Shown here: one piece after another, positions 52,251 through 60,017 of the stretch
Layout: every line of letters begins with the position of its first letter
Position numbering within the stretch: the stretch's first letter is position 1
Program-made: the position numbers and the translations under genes
Origin: Paenibacillus foliorum
GTDB lineage: Bacteria; Bacillota; Bacilli; Paenibacillales; NBRC-103111
DNA: 64,000 nt
Assembly: GCF_013141765.1 (NCBI RefSeq)
Contig: NZ_WHOD01000070.1
Span: forward strand, 372,001 to 436,000
Direction: 5' to 3'
Notes under the pieces: model-generated
Seen by the model: only the letters and a program-made list of their open reading frames with translations
What the model was told of the DNA's origin: nothing
The model's database searches: none

Positions 52251-52325
52251 CAATCACTCGATTGAAAGTCGAGTTGCTATACCACTAATCGTTCCACACG
52301 ATAGGGGAGTCGAACCCCTGCATTG
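52251..52325 (-). ncRNA. Circularly permuted tRNA-like RNA element
   Basis: Read on the minus strand. T-arm: AGGGG, loop TTCGACT, CCCCT (52319-52303), consensus T-loop. It abuts ATCGT-GTGGA-ACGAT (52302-52288), an acceptor-like stem capped by five bases, with zero linker as in tRNA. Then AGTGGTA (52286-52280), a consensus D-loop sequence, though its stem pairs only partly. Then ACTCGA-CTTTCAA-TCGAGT (52274-52256), a 7-nt anticodon-like loop whose central triplet would be TTC. CAAT (52325-52322) can pair with ATTG (52254-52251) to close it at the variable region. The arm order is permuted and there is no CCA end. Confidence 0.6.
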
Positions 52326-52492
52326 GTGAATTCATGCCGAAATGGACCGTACAGCATACAAGCACATAGTATGTGCCAGTACTGCGGGACATTTTTGAAA
52401 TCCCAGCCTTGGTACGCCATCCGTACATAAACCCAAATCTATGATAAAACGTCTACTGACGTATATCAGCATAGTTAGTTACCCCGTACCAA
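52326..52492 (-). ncRNA. Structured leader region between rtcB and the tRNA-like element
   Basis: Starts right after the rtcB stop. TTGGTACG (52492-52485) and CGTACCAA (52416-52409) form an 8-bp closing stem around inner pairs such as CTGA/TCAG and CTATG/CATAG. Next come GGGA/TCCC and a GCACAT-ACT-ATGTGC hairpin (around 52378-52364). No coding frame is convincing. It may be part of the same RNA as the tRNA-like element. Confidence 0.45.
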
Positions 52493-52496
52493 TATA

Positions 52497-53915
52497 TTAA
52501 ACTCCCTTTATTGCAGCCATAGGCTTGCATTTGGCCACTACATCCGCGAGCGAAGCCCCAACCACACTGTCTATGATCTGATCGACATCCTTATAAGCTT
52601 GTGGACATTCATCCAGAATCGATTGCAGAGAACGGTGGTTAACCAAAATTTCATCATCCGTACCAACCTTTAAGGATTGCTCGAATTGATCCACGGTAAC
52701 TAATTCTTTGGTAGCTCTTCTGGATCTTGCCCTTCCTGCGCCATGACATATAGAATAGAAGTTTTTTATTCCTTCTTCTCTGCCAATCATAATGTAGGAT
52801 GAAGTTCCCATCGACCCTGGTATTAATGCGGGATGCCCAGTTTCCTTATAAACAGCAGTGTTTAGAAAATGGCTCGGCGGCAATGCTCTAGTTGCTCCCT
52901 TACGGTGAACAAGCATCGGTTGATTTCGATGAAACTCCTTCAGTGCATAGTTATGCATTAGGTCATAGAGCACCGGCATTTCCAAATTAGCCCCAAACAC
53001 TTCCTTAAAAGCTTCACGAACACCGAACGCAATCATATGTCTGTTGCTAACCGCAAAGTTTAAGGCGGAATACATAAGGTTTAAATAAGTTTGCCCCTCA
53101 TTGCTAGCAATAGGTGCATAAATAAGATTGCGATCCGGATTTTCCACGCCCCAACTTTGCATAGCTCCTCTGAACACTTTCGTGTACTCCTGACCCAACA
53201 TAGCTCCCCATGCCCGGGATCCTGAGTGAATCATTACGACAATCTGACCGTCAAACAAACCCCATTTTGCAGCTAAATCCTTCTGTCCTTCCTCAATTTC
53301 CAAATATTGAATTTCAATGAAGTGATTTCCGCCTCCAAGTGTCCCTAATTGTCCGTGAGCATACTTACGGATTTTGGCCGGTAGCTTATCAAGATACTGA
53401 TGTTCGAACTTGAACGTGGACTCCTCTACGTGCGTCAGCCATTGTTCATGAGGAACATATCTTTCAGGCAATCCCTTCAAACCATTTTGAACAACATACA
53501 TAATGTCAATATCCGCATAATGTGTATTCGTCCGTTCGTTAGTGGGAACATATTTTTCAATTGCTTTAATTAGAGCTCTTCGTACTTCCTTATCTTGGAT
53601 ATCCCTTTTGTGCAGTGAGGTAGTGTGTACCCGCATTCCACAGCCAATATCAACACCGACGATAGATGGAGAAACAAACCCGTCTTTCATACTCCAAACA
53701 GCCGTTGTCCCTATACAAGTTCCTACGCCCACATGTGCGTCAGGAGTATAACTCATATGAACATTACGTGGGATTCGCAGATTGTTATCCGCCATCTCAT
53801 ATACTCTCGATTCAAAAGTTTGAAAAACATCCGAGTTGGCAAACACATGAAGATTTCCGTGTTGCAGCTCCATTTCGTAATGATTGTTTCCGTGAGTGAT
53901 TTCTTTAATGTTCAT
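52497..53915 (-). CDS. rtcB: RNA ligase RtcB
   Basis: GTP- and Mn-dependent ligase that joins 2',3'-cyclic phosphate or 3'-phosphate to 5'-OH RNA ends, repairing cleaved tRNA or rRNA. 472 residues. All active-site motifs are present: VGVDIGCGM (Asp and Cys, about 90-93), GGGNHFIE (His 199), HSGSR (His 231), LMHNYALKE (His 322) and CHGAGRARSR (His 392, the guanylylated residue). The second ATG (53915) is 7 nt from GGAGG. No archease, RtcA or Ro60 gene is nearby. Two WYL regulators are divergent and a structured RNA and slipin gene follow on the same strand. Confidence 0.95.
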   Translation of the reverse strand: MNIKEITHGNNHYEMELQHGNLHVFANSDVFQTFESRVYEMADNNLRIPRNVHMSYTPDAHVGVGTCIGTTAVWSMKDGFVSPSIVGVDIGCGMRVHTTSLHKRDIQDKEVRRALIKAIEKYVPTNERTNTHYADIDIMYVVQNGLKGLPERYVPHEQWLTHVEESTFKFEHQYLDKLPAKIRKYAHGQLGTLGGGNHFIEIQYLEIEEGQKDLAAKWGLFDGQIVVMIHSGSRAWGAMLGQEYTKVFRGAMQSWGVENPDRNLIYAPIASNEGQTYLNLMYSALNFAVSNRHMIAFGVREAFKEVFGANLEMPVLYDLMHNYALKEFHRNQPMLVHRKGATRALPPSHFLNTAVYKETGHPALIPGSMGTSSYIMIGREEGIKNFYSICHGAGRARSRRATKELVTVDQFEQSLKVGTDDEILVNHRSLQSILDECPQAYKDVDQIIDSVVGASLADVVAKCKPMAAIKGV

Positions 53916-54076
53916 CATGAAACCTCCGATTCATTTGTTAAGCCTTATGATTACTATCTTCGCTTATTTGAGGTGAAACGAACATGGCGAAAGTATTACG
54001 ACAAACAAAAAAGTTTACCATTTTCTACATATTCACCTCCTGTTACAATGGAGAAAGGTTACATGAAGAGCGAGGG

Positions 54077-55393
54077 ATGGATTTGGCCAAAGAAGGCTTT
54101 GATAAAGAAATTCAATTTTTGCGAATGCTTGTCTTAACAAGTGGGGCATACAGCCGTCAACAGTTTGCAGAACGACTCGGTATTTCCGTCCATACATTCG
54201 ATAAAACGCTTCGTCGTCTTAAAACAATCGTCAGTATCATACAACAAACACCCGATACCCAGGGGAAGGAATTTGCTGAGACATTACGTTACAGCTACTA
54301 TAATTCGACCGACCCTATGCTCCTGTTCCTTTATCGAGCCAAGTCCCTTAAAGAATCAGAAACCCAAAGAATTTCGATTATTATTGCTGCTATGAATGAA
54401 AAAGCTCTCACTGCCATGGAGCTCCTTGATGTTTGCTGTAACGGACTTTCTACGGAAACTGCACTTCCTGATGAAAAAACAATTCGATCGGACCTTAAAT
54501 ATTTGGAAGAAGTCGGCGTTATCCGTAAAGAGCCGGGTCTACGTCCTTACCGCTACCGTATACATAATGACTTAGTTCAAGAGCTTACCAACGATGAACT
54601 TATCGATTTATATGACTTTGTAGACATTATGGCCAACACACAGGTACCTTCTGTACAAGGCTATTTACTGAGGGATGGATTAAAAAAGTACATGAGCCGA
54701 ACCTCGTCCATGCCTGCATCTACTGAGCCCTTCTTATATAAATATCACTATTACTCACGTATTTTGGACGAAGCGCACTTGTTCACTCTACTGACTGCCA
54801 TTCAAAGCCGTCGCAAAGTGCAATTTCTTTATTTTTCGCCTAAAAATTCGCAAAGCTATACATCCCAAAATACGAATCCTTTGTTCGAACGTGAACTGGA
54901 AGGTAAACAGGAGAAAACTCTTCCCCTTAAAATCGTGTACGATCACCAATATGGGAGATGGTATCTTCTTGCCTTCGATTCCCGGCATGGAATCAAAAAG
55001 TACCGAATGGAAGGAATCACGCAGCTCGAAGAAGATGCAGTTGTTCCCAATGAATTATTTGAAGAAAAATGGAATGATTTAGAGGGAAAAATACAATATA
55101 GCTGGTTAATTGATACTGGACGTTCGGTAACAGTGAAAGCCCGATTTTTTAAACCGGAAGAGCCACAGCCCGACTTCATTAAAGACAGGGTTCTGCTTCA
55201 AGGACAATGGGGTCTGATTAAGGAAGAAGATCAGGAATCATTTATATTTGAGATTGTGGTCAATGGCACAACGGAGATAAAGCCTTGGATAAGAAGTTTC
55301 GGGTCCAGTTGTGAGGTACTAGAACCTCACTCTCTTCGAACTGAAATGATGGCTGAGTGGAAGGAGCTTAGAGAATATTATGAATCTGTTTGA
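54077..55393 (+). CDS. WYL-domain transcriptional regulator 1
   Basis: About 438 residues. N-terminal helix-turn-helix (SRQQFAERLGISVHTFDKTL, about 25-45), a winged-helix middle part, then a WYL domain (about 230-320, RRKVQFLYFSPKN and GRWYLLAFDSRHGIKKYRM) and a WCX C-terminal extension. WYL proteins are ligand-sensing regulators frequent near defence and nucleic-acid-stress genes. Divergent from rtcB with about 160 bp between, so rtcB is the probable target. The ATG at 54077 has only a weak GAGCGAGGG site; the upstream 31 codons look non-coding. Confidence 0.82.
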   Translation: MDLAKEGFDKEIQFLRMLVLTSGAYSRQQFAERLGISVHTFDKTLRRLKTIVSIIQQTPDTQGKEFAETLRYSYYNSTDPMLLFLYRAKSLKESETQRISIIIAAMNEKALTAMELLDVCCNGLSTETALPDEKTIRSDLKYLEEVGVIRKEPGLRPYRYRIHNDLVQELTNDELIDLYDFVDIMANTQVPSVQGYLLRDGLKKYMSRTSSMPASTEPFLYKYHYYSRILDEAHLFTLLTAIQSRRKVQFLYFSPKNSQSYTSQNTNPLFERELEGKQEKTLPLKIVYDHQYGRWYLLAFDSRHGIKKYRMEGITQLEEDAVVPNELFEEKWNDLEGKIQYSWLIDTGRSVTVKARFFKPEEPQPDFIKDRVLLQGQWGLIKEEDQESFIFEIVVNGTTEIKPWIRSFGSSCEVLEPHSLRTEMMAEWKELREYYESV

Positions 55394-56180
55394 GAAAATA
55401 TTTAATTATCAAATCATATCACGGCTAGAGGACTCCGGTACCTTCATGATTACCTCTCAAGAGAGATCTTGGCTCAAAACGATGCTGCAACATCCATCTG
55501 CTTCCGATGCCTTCTCATCTATAACTTTAGACAAACTTCAATCCATCCTAGATTCTGAACCCTCGCTTAATATATCTGGGGTTTTTATTGAGAAGGCTCG
55601 TAGTATAGAAAAACAAGTATATCATCCGCTCATCCGCTCGCTACGACGCTATATTACGAATAAAACCGGAGTTCGATTGACTTACAGCATTAAAGATTGC
55701 CGCACTATTTATAATGAAATCGGATTTCCTTACAAGCTGGAGTATTCTATCGTAAAAAAAGAATGGTACCTACTATGGTACCATTTGCGGCACAGAGCTA
55801 TGATGAGCACAAAGCTGCAAAAGCTCGTCTCCGTGACGGAATTGCCTGTTTCTGAGGAAAGAGCTAGTATGATTGTATCTGAAATTGAGGATCTTCTAGA
55901 TAAACGTAAGCAGCATGCAACAATTGAGGTAATAAAGGAATACAATCGCGAGTTGTCGAGGATACTGTATGCTTTTTCCTGCTTCGAAAAAGAAGTGGAT
56001 TATGATGACATTATAGATAAGTATGTTATTCGATTGACCTTTCTTAACAATGAAAGTGAGTATGTTTTATCCAAGATTCGTTTTCTCGGTAAGCGTGTTA
56101 AGGTTATTCAAGGCGAGCATTTAAAAAGGAGGATGCTGGATTCAGCTACAAAAGCTATGAGACGATATGAGAACTCCTAA
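55380..56180 (+). CDS. WYL-domain regulator 2
   Basis: 266 residues. WYL-like core at about 95-155 (GVRLTYSIKDCRTI; KEWYLLWYHLRHRAMMSTKL) and a C-terminal WCX-like part; I see no clear helix-turn-helix at its N-terminus. Its start overlaps the end of the first WYL gene by 14 bp, so the two are translationally coupled and may form a heteromeric regulator in which only the first partner binds DNA. Confidence 0.78.
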   Translation: MNLFEKIFNYQIISRLEDSGTFMITSQERSWLKTMLQHPSASDAFSSITLDKLQSILDSEPSLNISGVFIEKARSIEKQVYHPLIRSLRRYITNKTGVRLTYSIKDCRTIYNEIGFPYKLEYSIVKKEWYLLWYHLRHRAMMSTKLQKLVSVTELPVSEERASMIVSEIEDLLDKRKQHATIEVIKEYNRELSRILYAFSCFEKEVDYDDIIDKYVIRLTFLNNESEYVLSKIRFLGKRVKVIQGEHLKRRMLDSATKAMRRYENS

Positions 56181-56192
56181 TTCGAGTAAACC

Positions 56193-56215
56193 AAAAACCC
56201 GCAAAATCGCGGGTT
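56193..56215. terminator. Terminator between convergent genes
   Basis: AACCCGC and GCGGGTT around AAAATC; the minus strand continues TTTTTGG, serving the hypothetical gene, and the hairpin also follows the second WYL gene. Confidence 0.7.
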
Positions 56216-56221
56216 GATAGA

Positions 56222-56713
56222 CTAATAATAAGTCACTTCACAGCTTGAGCCTAACGGAATCAACTCACTTAGATAATTGCACATTAACTCCTTATCTGCT
56301 TGATTTACAGATACGGTCGAGTGAAAATCAAAATATATGGTTGCATTACTCGAATCGTACCTATTAAAGGTTAATTCGCCGAATGAAAATAAACGATTTA
56401 TTAACGACATTATTTCATCCTGATCTAGTTTTCTGCTCATAGCTGTTTGTATTACAGAATGCGGCAGTTCATGTACTTGGGGAACCCTATCGGTTTGGAC
56501 CATATTATATGATTTTACTTTAAAACAGACGTAGGGATGTAAATGATCGGAAGCAAATAATTTCAAGCTGCGTATTTCCTTATGGGGTAATTGCAAATCA
56601 TCATTCCACGCATAAATGGTCGCTGTATTTTTTCCATGAGTATGAACCCTTATATATCTTAAATGCGGGAAACGTTTTTTAATTAATTGCTCTGATAATA
56701 AACGGGTCCTCAC
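56222..56713 (-). CDS. Hypothetical protein, 163 aa
   Basis: I do not recognise this family. The protein is soluble-looking with mixed alpha/beta pattern, no signal peptide and no membrane helix. The N-terminus is basic (RTRLLSEQLIKKRFPHLRYI). Start chosen as GTG at 56713, 6 nt after GAGGTG; ATG at 56719 abuts that site. It has its own terminator and lies between the WYL genes and catalase, but the strand and terminator argue against belonging to the rtcB module. Confidence 0.6.
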   Translation of the reverse strand: MRTRLLSEQLIKKRFPHLRYIRVHTHGKNTATIYAWNDDLQLPHKEIRSLKLFASDHLHPYVCFKVKSYNMVQTDRVPQVHELPHSVIQTAMSRKLDQDEIMSLINRLFSFGELTFNRYDSSNATIYFDFHSTVSVNQADKELMCNYLSELIPLGSSCEVTYY

Positions 56714-56776
56714 TACCATCACCTCGTTTTATCCATTTTTTAATTGATTGCGTTTTCATATAATATGATACTAATT

Positions 56777-56818
56777 AAAAAAAAGGCAGCTATCTTGGAT
56801 GAGAAATAGATAGCTGCC
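56777..56818 (-). terminator. Terminator of the catalase gene
   Basis: GGCAGCTATC and GATAGCTGCC form a 10-bp stem; the minus strand continues with eight T. It lies just after the catalase stop. Confidence 0.85.
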
Positions 56819-56832
56819 TCCTACTATTCAAT

Positions 56833-58284
56833 TCATTCAGGTACAGATAAACCAAGACCCTCCGCAACGCGTTGGCCATACTCCGGATCTGCCTTATAAA
56901 AGTGCCCGATTTGTCTAAGCTTAATTTCATCCTTCTCCACAGGCTCCATAGCTCCCACAATAGTTTGAACCAGCCGCGCACGTTCATCTTCATTTAACAG
57001 ACGGTATAAATCTCCAGCTTGCGTATAATGATCATTATGATCATAGGCCACGCTATCTGCTAATCCCGAAACTTCGTAAGGTGCTTGCTTATTCTCTGGT
57101 GTTTCCGTCGGTCCGCCATAGCTGTTAGGCTCGTAATAAACTGAACCTCCACCATTGTTGTCATGACGCATTTGTCCATCGCGTTGATAGTTGTTCACCA
57201 CATTTTGAGCTCGATTAATTGGCAAATCCTGATGATTGGCCCCCACACGATAACGATGTGCGTCATGATAAGCAAACAATCTGCCCTGAAGCATTTTATC
57301 TGGGGAAACATCGATACCAGGAACGAGAGTTCCAGGAGAGAATGTCGCCTGTTCAACCTCTGCAAAATAATTTTCTGGATTTCTATTTAGAACCATTCGA
57401 CCTACTTCAATTAACGGATAGTCCTTTTGAGACCATACCTTGGTTACATCGAATGGATCAAACCGGTACGTATTAGCGTCTTCTAAAGGCATGATTTGTA
57501 CGCACAGCTTCCACGTGGGGAAATCGCCATTTTCAATTGCGTTAAAGAGATCCTCCGTGTGATAGTCCGCATTAGTTCCAGCAATTTGTGCAGCAACCTC
57601 TGGAGCTAAGTTTTGAACCCCTTGTTCGGTTTTAAAATGATATTTTACCCAAACGCCCTGCCCTTCCGCATTCACCCATTTGAAGGTATGGCTCCCAAAG
57701 CCGTGCATATGCCTGAGTGTCGCCGGAATGCCGCGATCGGACATAAGAATCGTAACTTGATGCAAGGATTCAGGAGATAAGGACCAGAAATCCCACACCG
57801 CATTCGGGTTTTTCAAGTGGGTTTGAGGATGACGTTTCTGTGTATGAATGAAATCCGGGAATTTAATTGCATCACGAATAAAGAAAACGGGCGTATTGTT
57901 TCCTACCAAATCATAATTTCCTTCTTCTGTATAAAATTTCACTGCAAATCCTCGCGGGTCACGCACCGTATCTGCAGAACCAAGCTCACCGGCAACCGTA
58001 GAGAATCGGATGAACATTGGCGTGCGTTTGCCTACTTCTGATAAGAAATTAGCCTTGGTGTATGTAGATAAATCGTTGGTTACTTCAAAATATCCGTGAG
58101 CACCTGCACCTTTCGCATGAACCACTCGTTCTGGAACACGTTCTCTGTTGAAATGGGCGAGCTTTTCTAATAAATGCACATCTTGAATGAGTATGGGACC
58201 GCGAGGACCTGCTGTAATTGAGTTTTGGTTGTCCCCAACGGGAGCGCCCCAACTGGTTGTAAGCTTGTTCTTTTCAGTACTCAT
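56833..58284 (-). CDS. katA: Monofunctional haem catalase
   Basis: Degrades hydrogen peroxide in the cytosol. 483 residues, the size of small-subunit clade-3 catalases. Distal His in RVVHAKGAGAHGYFE (about residue 57), then RFSTVAGELGSADTVRDPRG and the essential Asn in NNTPVFFIRDAIKFPDFIH. The proximal haem Tyr is in RLFAYHDAHRYRVG (about residue 338). GAGGTGATT precedes the ATG. No clear PerR box was found in the 113 bp upstream. Symbol by similarity to the Bacillus vegetative catalase. Confidence 0.93.
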   Translation of the reverse strand: MSTEKNKLTTSWGAPVGDNQNSITAGPRGPILIQDVHLLEKLAHFNRERVPERVVHAKGAGAHGYFEVTNDLSTYTKANFLSEVGKRTPMFIRFSTVAGELGSADTVRDPRGFAVKFYTEEGNYDLVGNNTPVFFIRDAIKFPDFIHTQKRHPQTHLKNPNAVWDFWSLSPESLHQVTILMSDRGIPATLRHMHGFGSHTFKWVNAEGQGVWVKYHFKTEQGVQNLAPEVAAQIAGTNADYHTEDLFNAIENGDFPTWKLCVQIMPLEDANTYRFDPFDVTKVWSQKDYPLIEVGRMVLNRNPENYFAEVEQATFSPGTLVPGIDVSPDKMLQGRLFAYHDAHRYRVGANHQDLPINRAQNVVNNYQRDGQMRHDNNGGGSVYYEPNSYGGPTETPENKQAPYEVSGLADSVAYDHNDHYTQAGDLYRLLNEDERARLVQTIVGAMEPVEKDEIKLRQIGHFYKADPEYGQRVAEGLGLSVPE

Positions 58285-58397
58285 AATAGAATCACCTCTT
58301 TAATGTAATTTAAAAGGTTGAAGCGTATCATAATAGCGTACAACACTTGCCTTACTCATATTTATGACAGCATTAGGACATTCATTCTTAGTAAGTA

Positions 58398-58991
58398 TTA
58401 GAATTCGATCAGCCTGCTGCACAATCTATGCAGCAGATGACGTTCGTGACTTATGACCAGTACACCTAATCGGCGTTCAGTCACCCTGTCTCGAACAGCT
58501 TGCCATAGCTGCGCCTGCGTTATAGCATCCAGCATTGCCGTCATTTCATCAGCAATGAGGTAACGGGTGCCCGGTCCCAGCGCCCGGGCAATGCAAAAGC
58601 GCTGCAGCTCGCCGCCGGACAGCTCATTAGGCCATCGGTCCAGCCAAGCCGGACCGATTCCTAGCGCGGCTAGAAGCTGCGGATCAGGCTCCCCCGCTTC
58701 CAGCAGCGTCTTACGCATCGTCCAGCGGGGATTAACCGCCTTCTCCGGGTGCTGGAACACCATCTGCACCGGATGATAACCGCTTGGGGGCAGCGGGGCG
58801 CCGCCAAGTGTGACTTCCCCCTGCAGAGGCTCATCATAGCCGGCCAGCAGCCGGCCTAAGGTTGACTTGCCGCAGCCGCTGGGTCCAACAAGTCCCACGA
58901 TTTCGCCAGGTTCTATTCGAATATCAACCTTCTCAAATAACCATTGCTTCTTATTATAGCGATAACCAAGCTTACTTCCTTCAAGAGGCAT
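58398..58991 (-). CDS. ABC transporter ATP-binding protein (NikE/CntF-like)
   Basis: Nucleotide-binding subunit, 197 residues, short for the family. Walker A GPSGCGKST (about residue 37), Q-loop VQMVFQHP, signature LSGGELQRF and Walker B YLIADEMT. Encoded last in a five-gene peptide/nickel-type importer, overlapping the preceding ATPase gene by 11 bp. It pairs with the second ATPase to drive uptake of a metal or metal chelate. Confidence 0.88.
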   Translation of the reverse strand: MPLEGSKLGYRYNKKQWLFEKVDIRIEPGEIVGLVGPSGCGKSTLGRLLAGYDEPLQGEVTLGGAPLPPSGYHPVQMVFQHPEKAVNPRWTMRKTLLEAGEPDPQLLAALGIGPAWLDRWPNELSGGELQRFCIARALGPGTRYLIADEMTAMLDAITQAQLWQAVRDRVTERRLGVLVISHERHLLHRLCSRLIEF

Positions 58992-59904
58992 GGATGCACC
59001 TCACCATCCCGCCGCGGATCTCCCTCGCATCGGGCAAGCCTTCCGTGCATGCCTTAGTCGCTAAGGAACAGCGCGGCGCAAACGCGCAGCCTGTTGGCAT
59101 TGCCCCAGCTAACGGCTGTGAGCCGGGAATGGGAACAAAATCATTATGTGGAAGCGCCTTCCACATGGCTTTTGTATAGGGATGGCGCAGCTGCTCTCCA
59201 TTCCCCCTGAAGTCCTCTGCGCTAGCTATTTCAACCGTCGTCCCTGCATAAAGCACCGCAATCCGGTCCGCTATGGTAAGAGCCGATTCGATGTCATGGG
59301 TAATCAACATTACTGCGCACCCTTGATCCGCGAGCTCGCGCAGCTGACCAAGCGCTTCCTTGATTGAGGCAGCATCAAGGCCAGGCGTCGGCTCATCGGC
59401 AATGACGAGCCTCGCTCCACTAACCGTAGCTGTTGATACGAGAACTCTTCTTGCCATCCCGCCGGACAGCTGAAACGGAAACATCCGTTCCACTTCGGCT
59501 TTTAATCCATAACGCTTAAAAATACCCCGTTGGGTCTTCACAGGATCTTCTGTCTTCACAGCATATCTAACCTGCTGACCTACACGCATTAAAGGGTCCA
59601 AGTACTGCACCGATTGAGGAACCAAAGCAATCTCGCTCCCCCGCAGCTTGACCTGTTTGCTTGGGGTCAGCTCCTCCCCATCCAAATAGATACTGCCGGA
59701 CACATGCGCATTGCTAGGAAGAATACCCAGTACCGCATGAGCCAGAATGCTTTTACCCGAGCCGCTGGAGCCTATTACCGCAACTACTTCACCCGCAGCT
59801 ACAGAAAGCTCCAGGTTATGAATAACCTGAAGACGCTTTTGGCGCAAAAGGCTTATATATTGAGTAAATTCTACAGATAAACCGTTAACCTTAAGCAAGG
59901 ACAC
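58981..59904 (-). CDS. ABC transporter ATP-binding protein (NikD/CntD-like)
   Basis: 307 residues. Walker A GSSGSGKS, signature LSGGMARRVL and Walker B LVIADEPTPGLD. The C-terminal oligopeptide/nickel ATPase extension carries the CAFAPRCSLATKAC cysteine motif. GTG start at 59904, after GGAGGGG. It belongs with the two permeases and binding protein in one minus-strand operon. Confidence 0.9.
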   Translation of the reverse strand: MSLLKVNGLSVEFTQYISLLRQKRLQVIHNLELSVAAGEVVAVIGSSGSGKSILAHAVLGILPSNAHVSGSIYLDGEELTPSKQVKLRGSEIALVPQSVQYLDPLMRVGQQVRYAVKTEDPVKTQRGIFKRYGLKAEVERMFPFQLSGGMARRVLVSTATVSGARLVIADEPTPGLDAASIKEALGQLRELADQGCAVMLITHDIESALTIADRIAVLYAGTTVEIASAEDFRGNGEQLRHPYTKAMWKALPHNDFVPIPGSQPLAGAMPTGCAFAPRCSLATKACTEGLPDAREIRGGMVRCIHAS

Positions 59905-60017
59905 ATCAGCCCCTCCTTTACTCTTGTTAATCTACGATCTACACTAGCTTCCGCAACAATGCCCTAACTACCTACCGCTCAGAAAATAGCTATTTTCCAA
60001 CGATTGTATGATCCAAC

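Noticed and set aside
52251..52325. Ordinary tRNA-Glu gene
   Set aside because: The T-arm precedes the D- and anticodon-like arms, the acceptor stem is capped by five bases and there is no CCA end, so a standard tRNA cannot be formed.
52251..52492. tmRNA or two-piece tmRNA
   Set aside because: No tag-peptide frame of the expected type, no G-U acceptor pair of alanine tRNA, and no second piece recognised.
58285..58397. PerR box upstream of catalase
   Set aside because: No sequence close enough to the TTATAATNATTATAA consensus was found; peroxide regulation is plausible but not visible.
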